A stretch of DNA of 64,000 bases from the NCBI GenBank assembly GCA_016716475.1, contig JADJWG010000004.1, positions 868,001 through 932,000 on the forward strand, given 5' to 3'. A program made the position numbers and the translations under genes. Of the stretch, positions 1 through 8,680 are shown one piece after another. A model generated the notes under the pieces. It did no database searches. It was not told the DNA's origin and saw nothing but the letters and a program-made list of their open reading frames with translations. Position 1 is the first letter of the stretch. Every line of letters begins with the position of its first letter. The stretch is from Phycisphaerales bacterium. Its GTDB lineage: Bacteria > Planctomycetota > Phycisphaerae > UBA1845 > Fen-1342.

Positions 1-657
1 ATCGTCCAGGTGCTTCAGGAAGATTGCGGCGTACATTACAACTTGGCGCGCGTCCGTGATCCCGACTACCGCAATTCGAAAGACATCTTTCTGCATGGCA
101 TGATCGGCAGCGACAACGGCGGCACGTGTGCGTCGATGCCGGTCATGTACACCGCGATCGCTCGGCGACTGGGCTACCCGATCAAGCGCGCGTTGGCCCG
201 CGAGCACGTGTTCATGCGCTGGGACGATGGCAAGGAACGCTTCAACATCGATGGCGCCGGCAACGGCGGCGTCGATTACCCGACCGACGACTTCTACCGC
301 ACCTGGCCGCACCCACTCACGGACAGGATGCTCGCTTCCGGCGAGTTCCTCAACTCGCTGACGCCGCAGGAAGAGCTATCGCTGTTCCTCGAACTTCGCG
401 GTGTCTGCCTGCACGAACACGGCCGCTTCCCTGAGGCGAGCGAGACGTACGCGGCTGCGCACCGGCTGAAGCCGAAGGTGGTCATGCCGCGCCTGGCGGC
501 CATGACCGCCATTGAAGCCACGCCGATGCCGAACCGCGAGAAGGACCAGTTACTGGCCTATACGTTCGACGTACTGAACATGCAGCGACAGGCCTTCGGG
601 CGCTTCAAGAAGCGTTCGCTGGCCGACGACGACACGACGCCTTTCCTGCCGATGTAA
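1..657 (+). CDS. Transglutaminase-like protein, 5' end outside window
   Basis: The reading frame is open to the first base, so the N-terminus is missing; a GTG at 10 is the first in-window start-like codon but is probably internal. The visible part carries a transglutaminase/SirB1-like triad in the right order: Cys in GGTCASM (codon at 127), His in AREHVFMRW (codon 205) and Asp in FNIDG (codon 250). The C-terminal third has one helix pair resembling a TPR (HGRFPEASETYAAAHRLKP). Such proteins are papain-fold enzymes or inactive relatives; the substrate cannot be told. Family assignment rests on the triad spacing only. Confidence 0.7.
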   Translation: MVQVLQEDCGVHYNLARVRDPDYRNSKDIFLHGMIGSDNGGTCASMPVMYTAIARRLGYPIKRALAREHVFMRWDDGKERFNIDGAGNGGVDYPTDDFYRTWPHPLTDRMLASGEFLNSLTPQEELSLFLELRGVCLHEHGRFPEASETYAAAHRLKPKVVMPRLAAMTAIEATPMPNREKDQLLAYTFDVLNMQRQAFGRFKKRSLADDDTTPFLPM

Positions 658-774
658 GGCGGGCGCTCCGAGCCGGTGATTCCGAAGCCGCCCCAGCAAG
701 GCGTGCCGAAGGGACCATGAGATCCATGAGCTGGCCGTCCCGAAGAAGACGGCGGCTCTTTGAGAGGATTTGCC

Positions 775-1644
775 ATGCGATGCCGAAACAACTTGACGTT
801 GCTGCTGGGCCTGGTCGCTCCGATTCTGCTCGTGGACGCGGCGCAAGCGTACTACACGGCGGGCTTAGGGAGATTTCTCTGGCGCGATCCGTATTGCGAG
901 CTTGGCTCGATCGTGATGCGTGAGCGCGACGGGCGAGCGTTCCTAAATCCACTGAGCGAGTTCGCCGATCTTCAGACGGAAGTGCATCTCTACGCCTACG
1001 TTCTTAACCGGCCGACTGATGCGATTGACCCGTTTGGGCTCAATCTATACGCCATCGATGGGACGTGGGCCTCGTGGGGGCAGGGAACCAATACGGAGTG
1101 GATATACCGTTTGACCAGAGAAACCAAGTACTACTGGAACGGACCGAGCTACGGTTTGACGGGAATGGACTCAGTCGGGATCGCGCGCGGCGTGCATGAC
1201 CAGATTTGCAGGGATTTGCAGAATGCGGCGAAGAAGTGCGCGACCATCACGATCAACCTCGTCGGATGGAGTCGTGGTGCCAGCGTCGCAATATGGGTAG
1301 CGCACAAGCTAAACCGCGAGGGCTGCAAAGTCTGTGGTAACCAAGTTTACCCAATCGTTGATTGGCTGGGGCTCTTTGACGCCGTTGACCAGAGTCCAGG
1401 CATTCCAAATTGGGCGATGTCAAACCCGCCAAACGCGCTCGTGATATCACATGCTGTGAAGACGTCAACCAGCACCTGGGAGTGGACGAAGTTCCCGACG
1501 GCTCCGGTATTCCCACAAACGCTGTTCTGGCGCAAGGACGGTTCCGGGACGACCCACGGCGATATCGGTGCCAACAAGTTCAACAATAACGCGTTTTTCT
1601 GGATGAGAAGCCAGGCGAAGGCGGCCGGAGTGAAGATCAAATGA
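775..1644 (+). CDS. Secreted Rhs-core fragment fused to serine-hydrolase-like domain
   Basis: 289 residues from the ATG at 775, chosen because GAGAGGA lies about 6 bases upstream; a TTG at 760 is an alternative. Residues 1-25 are a signal peptide ending in DAAQA. Residues 26-88 match the end of the Rhs-associated core: GRFLWRDP, then LYAYVLNRPTDAIDPFGL. The rest is the variable tip, with a nucleophile elbow GWSRG (Ser166) like DUF2235/Tle-type lipase effectors, and a late His in THGDIG that could complete a triad. Full Rhs proteins are over 1000 residues, so this is only the core end plus tip. Base composition is lower in GC than the neighbours, as is usual for swapped Rhs tips. It overlaps the next gene by 4 bases. 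Function as a toxin or lipase is inferred. Confidence 0.65.
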   Translation: MRCRNNLTLLLGLVAPILLVDAAQAYYTAGLGRFLWRDPYCELGSIVMRERDGRAFLNPLSEFADLQTEVHLYAYVLNRPTDAIDPFGLNLYAIDGTWASWGQGTNTEWIYRLTRETKYYWNGPSYGLTGMDSVGIARGVHDQICRDLQNAAKKCATITINLVGWSRGASVAIWVAHKLNREGCKVCGNQVYPIVDWLGLFDAVDQSPGIPNWAMSNPPNALVISHAVKTSTSTWEWTKFPTAPVFPQTLFWRKDGSGTTHGDIGANKFNNNAFFWMRSQAKAAGVKIK

Positions 1645-1940
1645 CGCGACCGCGCTACTGGCCGCTTGCGGTCCTTCTTGTTACCGATGCACTGGCTGTC
1701 CCACTCATCGTGTCCCGTTGGATGGTGGCGTCGTACAGCAGTGTGATGGAAGCGGCATACTTGGCGTTGGGGGTGCTAATCGTGCAGCTTCCGCTGTGCA
1801 TCTACGGCGCAATTGCAGCCAGAAAGGCGAGCTCGCGCGGTCTCTTCCGTGCGTATGTCGCACACGCGCTCGGCACCATCGGCCTTTTCATCGCCGCCGA
1901 GCTCGGGTTACCTCGCTTGTTTGTACCCCTGACAGGCTGA
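1641..1940 (+). CDS. Small integral membrane protein, possible partner of Rhs-tip protein
   Basis: 99 residues with three likely membrane helices (about 8-28, 36-58 and 70-93) and a basic loop (AARKASSRG). The ATG overlaps the stop of the upstream gene (ATGA), so the two are translationally coupled. No family was recognised. A small gene directly behind an Rhs tip is the usual place of an immunity gene; that role is inferred from position only. A membrane location would fit a partner that protects against a secreted, membrane-acting hydrolase. Confidence 0.55.
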   Translation: MTRPRYWPLAVLLVTDALAVPLIVSRWMVASYSSVMEAAYLALGVLIVQLPLCIYGAIAARKASSRGLFRAYVAHALGTIGLFIAAELGLPRLFVPLTG

Positions 1941-2381
1941 TACCAGAGGCACACAGGTCAAACAACTCAGCCCCAGCCGAGTTCGTCGAGGGCGAGTCGC
2001 CCGAAGCCCCGCTCGCGCAACTCGCACCAGAGGCCCAGTCGTAGAAGACGATGACGGGCATCGCAATAGCACCAGCCAAGCCGAGGCCGAGCGAGATGAG
2101 CCCGATCACGCACGCGACGACCGGGGTGCATGCGATGGTCGGCATTCTGTCGCCGATCTCGGCCAGCAGCAGCATTCCGCTATCGTAACGAGCCACATCC
2201 GCCGCCGCCTCGCGTGGAACGGCGGGGAGCGCAACTGGATCGATCCCTCCGGCTACGGCATCCTCGTGGTTATGGATGGGTTGCCGCTTGCCCCTACGCA
2301 GACCGACCGGTAGTTTGCGCTCGTCCTGAACCCCCCGCGTGCGGGGGGGGCGCACCTTGCGTCGTGCCGGGAGGATGGCTC
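1941..2381 (+). other. 441-bp gap, no supported gene, possibly decayed sequence
   Basis: No frame on either strand has both a credible start and protein-like content throughout. The minus strand has a hydrophobic stretch around 2040-2130, and the plus strand reads NWIDPSGYG at 2234-2260, which resembles the closing motif of an Rhs core. This may be remnant Rhs/tip DNA, but the match is too short to call. A run of nine G follows at 2342-2350, just before the kinase ribosome site. Confidence 0.3.
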
Positions 2382-3599
2382 GTGTCGCAGGCAACTTCAG
2401 CCGACCGCCCCTTTGATCTGGTCGTTGCAGGGCATCTCTGCCTCGACATCATTCCGTTGCTGCCGGACAGTGGCGCGCGCCGTGTCGAAGAGCTCTTTCG
2501 CCCGGGCGCGCTCCTCAGCGTTGGCCCCTGCACGCTCAGCACCGGCGGTGCCGTCTCCAACACCGGCCTCGCAGCCGTACGGTTGGGCTGTCGTGTCGCG
2601 TTCAACGCGAAGGTCGGCGATGATGCCTACGCCGGTATCATCCGTGCCCTGCTCGGCGAGGCCGGCAGTGCCGTCGGTATCCGCAGCACACCCGACGCTT
2701 GCAGCTCCTACACGGTTGTGCTCGCGCCGCCGGGCATCGACCGCATGTTCCTGCACTGCCCCGGTGCAAACGACACTTTCGGCCAAATGGATGTTGACTA
2801 CGACCTCGTCGCACAAGCGCGCCTGTTCCACTTTGGTTACCCACCACTGATGCAGCGACTCTACTCTGATGAGGGCCGCGAGCTGGTGGAAATCTTCCGG
2901 CAGGCAAAGGCCGTCGGTGCCACCACCTCGCTCGATCTCGCCGTCCCTGACCCGCACAGTCCCGCCGGCCGCGCGCCCTGGGAGCGCATCCTCGCGGGCG
3001 TGCTACCCTATGTGGACCTCTTCCTCCCGAGTCTGGAAGAGGCCTGGTTTGCCCTGGAACGCGACACGTTTCTTGCGCGCAAGCAGGCGTACGGCAGCGA
3101 ACTGCTCGACCAGGTCGCCGCCGCGGAGTGCGCCACCCTCGCCGGGCGCTTCCTCGAACTCGGCGCTGGCATCGTCGTACTCAAGACCGGCCACCACGGG
3201 CTCTACCTGCGCAGCAGCACGGCGGCCACGCTCTCACGCTTCGGCGCGGCGCGTCCGAATGCGGCCGCGGGCTGGGCCGAACGCGAGTGCTGGCAGACCG
3301 CGATCCGGCCCGAGCGGATCGCCAGTGCCACCGGCGCCGGGGACGCCTCGATTGCGGGCTTTCTCACGGCCTTGTTGCGCGGGCATCCGGTGTCAGAGTG
3401 CCTGCGTGTCGCCGCGTGCGTGGGTTGCCAGAATCTCGCAGCGTTAGATGCGGTGTCGGGTATTCGGTCATGGCAGGAAACGTGGGCCATGGCCCAACGG
3501 TCGGACCTGCCATGGCTCGATTCGTGGATCGAAGGCCAGAACTGGCGCCGCGCTGAAGCCGCTGGCCTGTGGCTCGGACCACGCGACCGTGGTGCGTAA
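2382..3599 (+). CDS. PfkB-family carbohydrate kinase
   Basis: 405 residues starting at a GTG with GGGAGGA 6 bases upstream; the frame is open further 5' but without protein-like content. The N-terminal FDLVVAGHLCLDIIPLL and following GGAVSNTG match the first strand and sugar-binding loop of ribokinase-like enzymes. The C-terminal SATGAGDASIAGFL holds the anion-hole GAGD with the catalytic Asp. These enzymes phosphorylate a sugar or nucleoside with ATP in the cytoplasm. The substrate cannot be assigned; at about 400 residues it is longer than ribokinase because of inserts in the second half. Confidence 0.85.
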   Translation: MSQATSADRPFDLVVAGHLCLDIIPLLPDSGARRVEELFRPGALLSVGPCTLSTGGAVSNTGLAAVRLGCRVAFNAKVGDDAYAGIIRALLGEAGSAVGIRSTPDACSSYTVVLAPPGIDRMFLHCPGANDTFGQMDVDYDLVAQARLFHFGYPPLMQRLYSDEGRELVEIFRQAKAVGATTSLDLAVPDPHSPAGRAPWERILAGVLPYVDLFLPSLEEAWFALERDTFLARKQAYGSELLDQVAAAECATLAGRFLELGAGIVVLKTGHHGLYLRSSTAATLSRFGAARPNAAAGWAERECWQTAIRPERIASATGAGDASIAGFLTALLRGHPVSECLRVAACVGCQNLAALDAVSGIRSWQETWAMAQRSDLPWLDSWIEGQNWRRAEAAGLWLGPRDRGA

Positions 3600-3704
3600 G
3601 CGATGAGCGACCCGCGTTCCTGGACGAGTGCGTTCACGCGCTAGGCTAACCGAGTCGGCAACAGCCCTGGATCCTGAGCTTCAGAGACCAAAGGGACGTG
3701 CCGT

Positions 3705-4040
3705 ATGGGCTTTCGCAGGCACCCACTGTATGAGCCAACGCTGGAAATCGGATCTGCGGTCGTGGTCGGGCTCGTGGGACTTGCTCTGTTCTTGTTCGGC
3801 GCCGTTTCGGCCGAGACATGGGACGATACCATGCTGGTACTGGTCGGCACGGGTATCATGTTCCTCGGCCTTTCGTGGGGTCGCGATGCCTGGCGGAGGG
3901 CCCGTCGGCAGTACCGCTTTCAGAGACGCTTGTGCCTGCGCTGCGGCTACCCCATGAGGGGACTTCACAGCCCACGCTGCCCCGAGTGCGGCGCCTTGCT
4001 TCCACTTGGCATTCGGGACCACATTTCATCCGGTCCGTAG
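3705..4040 (+). CDS. Two-helix membrane protein with C-terminal zinc ribbon
   Basis: 111 residues, ATG preceded by AAGGGA. Two membrane helices (about 14-36 and 43-60) are followed by a basic linker and a four-cysteine ribbon, CLRCGY...CPECGA, in the last 35 residues. The CGYPMRGL...RCPECG pattern is frequent in small membrane proteins of planctomycetes. The ribbon should face the cytoplasm. No specific role is known. Confidence 0.75.
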   Translation: MGFRRHPLYEPTLEIGSAVVVGLVGLALFLFGAVSAETWDDTMLVLVGTGIMFLGLSWGRDAWRRARRQYRFQRRLCLRCGYPMRGLHSPRCPECGALLPLGIRDHISSGP

Positions 4041-4105
4041 TAGACTCGGCGCATGTGATCTGTAACGCTCATCCGTCCGCCAATTTCGTGACTGGAGACA
4101 CACCG

Positions 4106-5200
4106 ATGCAATGCTGGAAGCTGCGCAATGACGCCGTAGAACTCGCTGTGACCGCCGAGGGCGGGCATTTCGACGATGTGATATTTCATACGCCCATGCG
4201 CGCTGTCCGGCCGCTGCACACGGCCCCGTGGACGGACGAGGCCGATCTGACCCCCGATACGCCGACGGTGCTCCGGCTGTTGCGCGGGGATTTCTTCTGC
4301 GCACCGTTCGGTGATTCTGATGACCTCGAACCCGGCTCCACCTGGATCCACGGGGCCTCCGCGAATGCCGCGTGGCAGGCGCTGGCGCACAGCGAAACAC
4401 AGCTTACGGCCGTGCTCACGCGCCCGATCGCCGGCGCGGAGCTCACCAAACGGATCCACCTGTTGCCGGGTCACACGGTGATCTACCAGGAGCACACCTT
4501 TGTCGGCGGACGCGGACCGCTGCCGATCGGCCACCATGCCATGCTGAGGGCGCCGGAGCCGCTACGCGTCTCGCTGTCGCCGCGCATCTGGGGCGGCACT
4601 GCGCCGAAACCGCTCGAAGCTGATCCCGGCCGCGGTGTGTCGCTGCTGAAGTACCCGCAGGAGATTTCCGATCTCGCCACGGTGCGGCTCGCCGACGGCG
4701 CCATTGCCGACTTGCGAGAATATCCTGCGCTCCCCGCCCATGAAGATCTCGTACTTTTTGCGGCCGATCCGGCCGCCGCGCTCAAGTGGTCGGCCGCGGT
4801 GGCGCCGGAAGAGGGCTGGGTCTGGTTCGACCTCTCCGATCCGCGCACGCTCGCCAGCACCGTCCTGTGGATGAGCCAAGGCGGGCGGCGCTATGCCCCA
4901 TGGAACGGGCGGCACCGCAACGTGCTCGGCATCGAGCAGGTGACGGCCAACTTCAACCTCGGCTACCGCGCCTCGTGCGACCTCAACCCGCTGGCGCAAC
5001 GCGGGATTGCGACGCACGTGACGCTCTCGCCGGACGAGCCGCTCGTGGTGCGCTATCTGTTCGGCGTTGCTCCTGTGCCTTTCGGCTTCGGTCGCGTGCG
5101 CGACATCTCAGCCGTTCCCGGTGGCGTACGAATCGAGGACACCGGCGGCAACGCGGTCCGCATCGCCTGCGACACCCGCTTCATCACCGGCGCGGCCTGA
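4106..5200 (+). CDS. Aldose-epimerase-like (galactose mutarotase fold) protein
   Basis: 364 residues from the ATG at 4106 with TGGAGA upstream; the frame extends further 5' but through the preceding gene. The protein is rich in beta strands with features of the galactose-mutarotase superfamily: a sugar-binding-type stretch GHHAMLRAPE in the middle and a charged late strand. No signal peptide is seen, so it is cytoplasmic. It may act on the sugar handled by the upstream kinase, but the classical catalytic His/Glu pair was not pinned down. Placed in the superfamily by overall character only. Confidence 0.55.
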   Translation: MQCWKLRNDAVELAVTAEGGHFDDVIFHTPMRAVRPLHTAPWTDEADLTPDTPTVLRLLRGDFFCAPFGDSDDLEPGSTWIHGASANAAWQALAHSETQLTAVLTRPIAGAELTKRIHLLPGHTVIYQEHTFVGGRGPLPIGHHAMLRAPEPLRVSLSPRIWGGTAPKPLEADPGRGVSLLKYPQEISDLATVRLADGAIADLREYPALPAHEDLVLFAADPAAALKWSAAVAPEEGWVWFDLSDPRTLASTVLWMSQGGRRYAPWNGRHRNVLGIEQVTANFNLGYRASCDLNPLAQRGIATHVTLSPDEPLVVRYLFGVAPVPFGFGRVRDISAVPGGVRIEDTGGNAVRIACDTRFITGAA

Positions 5201-5287
5201 CCACGGCGACCGTGCAGACGGCAGCCGGGTTGGTGAACGTCGTGGCCCACGTCTCCTGCGTTCGTGCAATCTCCGGCCGCACCCCGC

Positions 5288-6136
5288 CTAGGCCCGGTAC
5301 AGCGCCGGCCACAACTCGCCCGCGAATGCAGCGCCGTGCTGCTGCCCCTGTTTGCGCATCAGGATCGCGTTCATATGGTTATCGTCCGGCGATCCGGCCA
5401 CGTATGTCGCGTGTTCCGGCAGCAGGTGCAGCACCAGCGACCTTCGCGGTCGCGGGGTCAGGTTGGGCCCGCTGGCATGCACGGTCAGGCAGTGGTGGAA
5501 TGACACCGCACCGGCCGGCAGCTCGCACGGCACCGGCTTGAACGCGTGCCCCGTTCGAGCGGCGAGTCGTGCGCGGACCGCTTCGATATCGGTGTTGAAG
5601 AAGTCGCTTTCCGGCAGCAGCCCCCAGCGGTGGCTGCCCGGCACGACCAGCATGCACCCGTTCTGCGTGGTCACATCATCGAACGCCACCCACGCGGTGA
5701 TCAGGTCCGGCTGCGTGCAGCGCCAGTAACCATGATCCTGATGCCAGCCGACATTGCCGGCCTGGCTTGCGGCCGCCGCGGGGCCCTGACCCGGCTTGTA
5801 GAGCAACTGGTCGTGCCACAGGCGAACCTCGGGCGTGCCCATGAGTCGCGCTGCCATCGCTCCAATGGTCGCGTTGAGAGCGAGGTCTCGCAGGGTGAGG
5901 TTCGCCCAGTGCGCATTATCGGTCTTGCGGATGCTGGTCGGGTCGCCGGTGTCCTGCCAGCCGCCGGCCCACGGCGGTCTGCCGGTTTCGAAGCGGCCGG
6001 CATAGACATCGTCCATCGCGGCGCGTAGCCGCTCGAGCGCGCCGTCGTTGAGCACGCGCGGGGCGAGCCAGAAGCCATTTTCGTGGAAGAAGCGCACATC
6101 CGCGGCGCCGGGCAACAAGTGCTCTTGAACCATCAC
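5288..6136 (-). CDS. Phytanoyl-CoA dioxygenase (PhyH) family oxygenase
   Basis: 282 residues. The Fe(II) site of 2-oxoglutarate dioxygenases is visible: HxD in GWHQDHGYW, distal His in LTVHASGPN and the 2-oxoglutarate-binding Arg in PRRSLVLH. The length is normal for the family. The enzyme would hydroxylate a small molecule in the cytoplasm. The start is either GTG at 6136 or the next codon, ATG at 6133; GAGGT sits 6 or 9 bases upstream. It is divergent from the glycoside hydrolase gene that begins at 6391. Confidence 0.85.
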   Translation of the reverse strand: MMVQEHLLPGAADVRFFHENGFWLAPRVLNDGALERLRAAMDDVYAGRFETGRPPWAGGWQDTGDPTSIRKTDNAHWANLTLRDLALNATIGAMAARLMGTPEVRLWHDQLLYKPGQGPAAAASQAGNVGWHQDHGYWRCTQPDLITAWVAFDDVTTQNGCMLVVPGSHRWGLLPESDFFNTDIEAVRARLAARTGHAFKPVPCELPAGAVSFHHCLTVHASGPNLTPRPRRSLVLHLLPEHATYVAGSPDDNHMNAILMRKQGQQHGAAFAGELWPALYRA

Positions 6137-6390
6137 GGCGAGACCTCACGCAGGGGAATACCGAACAGCCGTCGCGCATTATGCCGCGGCCTCGGCGGGG
6201 GTGCCATGTGGGCGCCATACTGAACGCAAGTGTGATCCGTAGGGCGGTACCACGCCGGCGGCCGGCGCTCGATTGCAGTACGGGCATACCCACCGCCGAA
6301 AGTGTAAGATAAGGCGATAGGCCTGCTTGAGCCCCTGCGCGTCGTGCCCGCGGCGGGTAGGTGCTCTGCCCGACCGGGAGAGACCCACCG

Positions 6391-8589
6391 ATGCCGGATG
6401 CCCAACTGTGCCGTACCTCGCGAAGTGGTGCTCTGCGTAACTTCCGGCTCTGCGTGGTTCTCCCGCTGCTCGCTGCCTGTGCCAGCGCCGACCTCCCCTT
6501 TGCCGGCGTGAATGCCGGGGCGCCGATCTGGAACGGCTCCATCCTGCTCGACGATGCGCTCGCTGCCGATATCGCCGGGGCCGGTTGTCGTGCCGTGCGC
6601 GTCAACTTCCGCATCGATGGTCACGCGACGTGGACCCCGCAGCACCTCGCCAAGTACGACGCGATCATCGCCGCCGCCCGGGCGCGCAACCTCCAGGTGC
6701 TCGGCATCATTGCGTATGAATCGCTGCCCGGCACGCAGGCCCAATGGAACGAGAACTACAACACGACGGGCCTGAACCCCTATGTCTACGCCTTCGCTGA
6801 GACCGCCTGGCTCCTCATCAACCGCTACAAGGACGACGTCAAGCTCTTCGAAATCTGGAACGAGCCCAACTGCTGGTCGGTTCCGCCGGGCTCGAACCCG
6901 CTCAACGCGGGTTGCTATTACATCTGGCCGCGGATCTATGCGAACATCCTCGCCGAAACCTACAAGCGCTGCCTCGCGGGTGGCGGCGCGGACTTCTTCG
7001 AGCAGCAGGGGATCGCGCTGGTCACGGGCGGGCTCTTCGCCCACGACATCGGCGGCGGTGTGAATTCGGCCATGCCGGACTACATGAACGCCGTCTATGG
7101 GCAGTCGGACATCTGGAATGCGTTCGAGTTGCACTCCGGGCGGCGCTACCCGTGGGATTACTTCGGTTACCACTTCTACATTCAACAAGGCGAAGCGCTG
7201 CTGACGTCCCGCCTCGCGGCGTACTTCCAGAACGTGCGCTTCTGGAAGAGCTGGTACGGCGACACGACGCCCATCATGGTTACCGAGTTCGGCTGGAACA
7301 CGCAGGCCGTCAGTGCGGCTTTGCAGGCCGAGAACCTGACGACCACCTACGACTGGCTGCGGGCGCAGCCGGACGTGGTGGCGGCCTATTGGTACCAGTG
7401 GAACGACGGTGATGGCGGGTGGGGTCTCACGTACAGTCTCGGGAACCCGAAACTGGCGTACTATGCCTTCGCGGCCCAGTGTGGCCAGGTGAACGCTCCC
7501 GTGGCGGATTTCACCGCCACGCCCCTGGTCGGGGCAGCGCCGCTGCCGGTCGTGTTTCGGCATGAAGCTGTGGGGCTGATCGATAGCCACCTGTGGGACT
7601 TCGGCGATGGAGCCACAAGCACCGACGCTCATCCCACGTACACCTACAACGTACCGGGCAACTACGACGTCACCTTGACCGTCACCGGCCCCGGCGGCGC
7701 AGATACGCTCACCCGCCCGGCCTATGTGCGAGTAGGCAGCATTGCCGACCTGGATGGCAACGGTGCGGCCGATCTGCACGATGTGGCGAGCTTCGCACTG
7801 TGCTACAACGGCGCGGAGCCCACGATTCCCGACGGCTGCGCCTGTGAGGATGCCCCACCGCCGGCCCCGGTCGCTACGCATACGCTCGCTCCGACTCTCG
7901 CGGCACTGCCGCAGGCGATCTCTGCGAGCGATCTTCTGCATGGGCGGCTCGGCACGCGCGAGGCCGGAGGTTTTCACGCGGCTACGCCGGGCGGCGAGCA
8001 GGGCGGTTTGACAAGTTTGACGGACGGCATCGCCGGCAGCGGCGCGCAGGCGGTGCTCGCCGACTACTCCCGGCCGGCGCTGCAGGTACGCTACGACTTT
8101 GAGCCCGCCGTGGACCTGGGGGCACTCCGCGTATTCAGCGCCAACGCCGATGGCCGCGTTTTCCAGTACTACGACGTCTGGGTCGCAACGGCGGGCACGC
8201 CGGGCTGGCTACCGCTCGTGATGGGTGTCGCGACCGGCGGCTTTGGGCAGGTGAACAGCGGTCAGTTCAGCGCCGGGCTCACCGAGGTCGTGCCTGACGG
8301 TCTCGGGCCGCTCGCGACCCGGGTTGCAGCCCTGCGACTGGTCTTCTACGGTGTTTCGACCGTCGATCCCCCGGGGGTCTTCTGGGATCCGTGGGACGCC
8401 AGTGAACCCGAGGATGTCGACGGCCAGCCCCGCGCCTATGTCGCGCCCATTCTCAAGGAGGTCGATGTCTTTGCGTATGACGGTCCGCCGCTGCTGCGGA
8501 ATGCGGCCGATCTGAATCGCGACGGTAGCACTGATCACGCGGATGTCGCGCTGCTGTTCGCGCACCTCACAGGCCCCCACGGCGAGTAA
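6391..8589 (+). CDS. Secreted GH-A clan glycoside hydrolase with PKD and dockerin-like repeats
   Basis: 732 residues from the ATG at 6391 with GGGAGAG upstream; a GTG at 6361 is less likely. A signal peptide (LRNFRLCVVLPLLAACASA) leads into a TIM barrel with acid/base Glu in FEIWNEPN and nucleophile Glu in MVTEFGWN, the GH5/GH39-type pattern. A PKD domain follows (WDFGDGATS...PGNYDVTLTV), then a dockerin-like loop ADLDGNGAADLHDV, a beta-sandwich domain (DGRVFQYYDVWV), and a final loop ADLNRDGSTDHADV. It should act on polysaccharide outside the cytoplasm. The sandwich and last loop recur in damaged form at 10643-11300. Confidence 0.8.
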   Translation: MPDAQLCRTSRSGALRNFRLCVVLPLLAACASADLPFAGVNAGAPIWNGSILLDDALAADIAGAGCRAVRVNFRIDGHATWTPQHLAKYDAIIAAARARNLQVLGIIAYESLPGTQAQWNENYNTTGLNPYVYAFAETAWLLINRYKDDVKLFEIWNEPNCWSVPPGSNPLNAGCYYIWPRIYANILAETYKRCLAGGGADFFEQQGIALVTGGLFAHDIGGGVNSAMPDYMNAVYGQSDIWNAFELHSGRRYPWDYFGYHFYIQQGEALLTSRLAAYFQNVRFWKSWYGDTTPIMVTEFGWNTQAVSAALQAENLTTTYDWLRAQPDVVAAYWYQWNDGDGGWGLTYSLGNPKLAYYAFAAQCGQVNAPVADFTATPLVGAAPLPVVFRHEAVGLIDSHLWDFGDGATSTDAHPTYTYNVPGNYDVTLTVTGPGGADTLTRPAYVRVGSIADLDGNGAADLHDVASFALCYNGAEPTIPDGCACEDAPPPAPVATHTLAPTLAALPQAISASDLLHGRLGTREAGGFHAATPGGEQGGLTSLTDGIAGSGAQAVLADYSRPALQVRYDFEPAVDLGALRVFSANADGRVFQYYDVWVATAGTPGWLPLVMGVATGGFGQVNSGQFSAGLTEVVPDGLGPLATRVAALRLVFYGVSTVDPPGVFWDPWDASEPEDVDGQPRAYVAPILKEVDVFAYDGPPLLRNAADLNRDGSTDHADVALLFAHLTGPHGE

Positions 8590-8680
8590 GCCCGAACCGA
8601 ACGGGCGTGGCGTTGTGTTCGCTCTCGCCGGGTCCACCGTTTATCCTGCGGTTGGAAACGCATCTCGGCTGGAGCCCACC

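Noticed and set aside
1888..2394. Minus-strand frame with a hydrophobic stretch that could be PAAR-like or a membrane protein
   Set aside because: Overlaps a better-supported gene at one end, has no ribosome site, and the PAAR resemblance is limited to a few residues.
6133..7977. 614-codon open frame on the minus strand
   Set aside because: It mirrors the glycoside hydrolase gene on the plus strand, which has signal peptide, catalytic motifs and a ribosome site; only its last 16 codons look protein-like.
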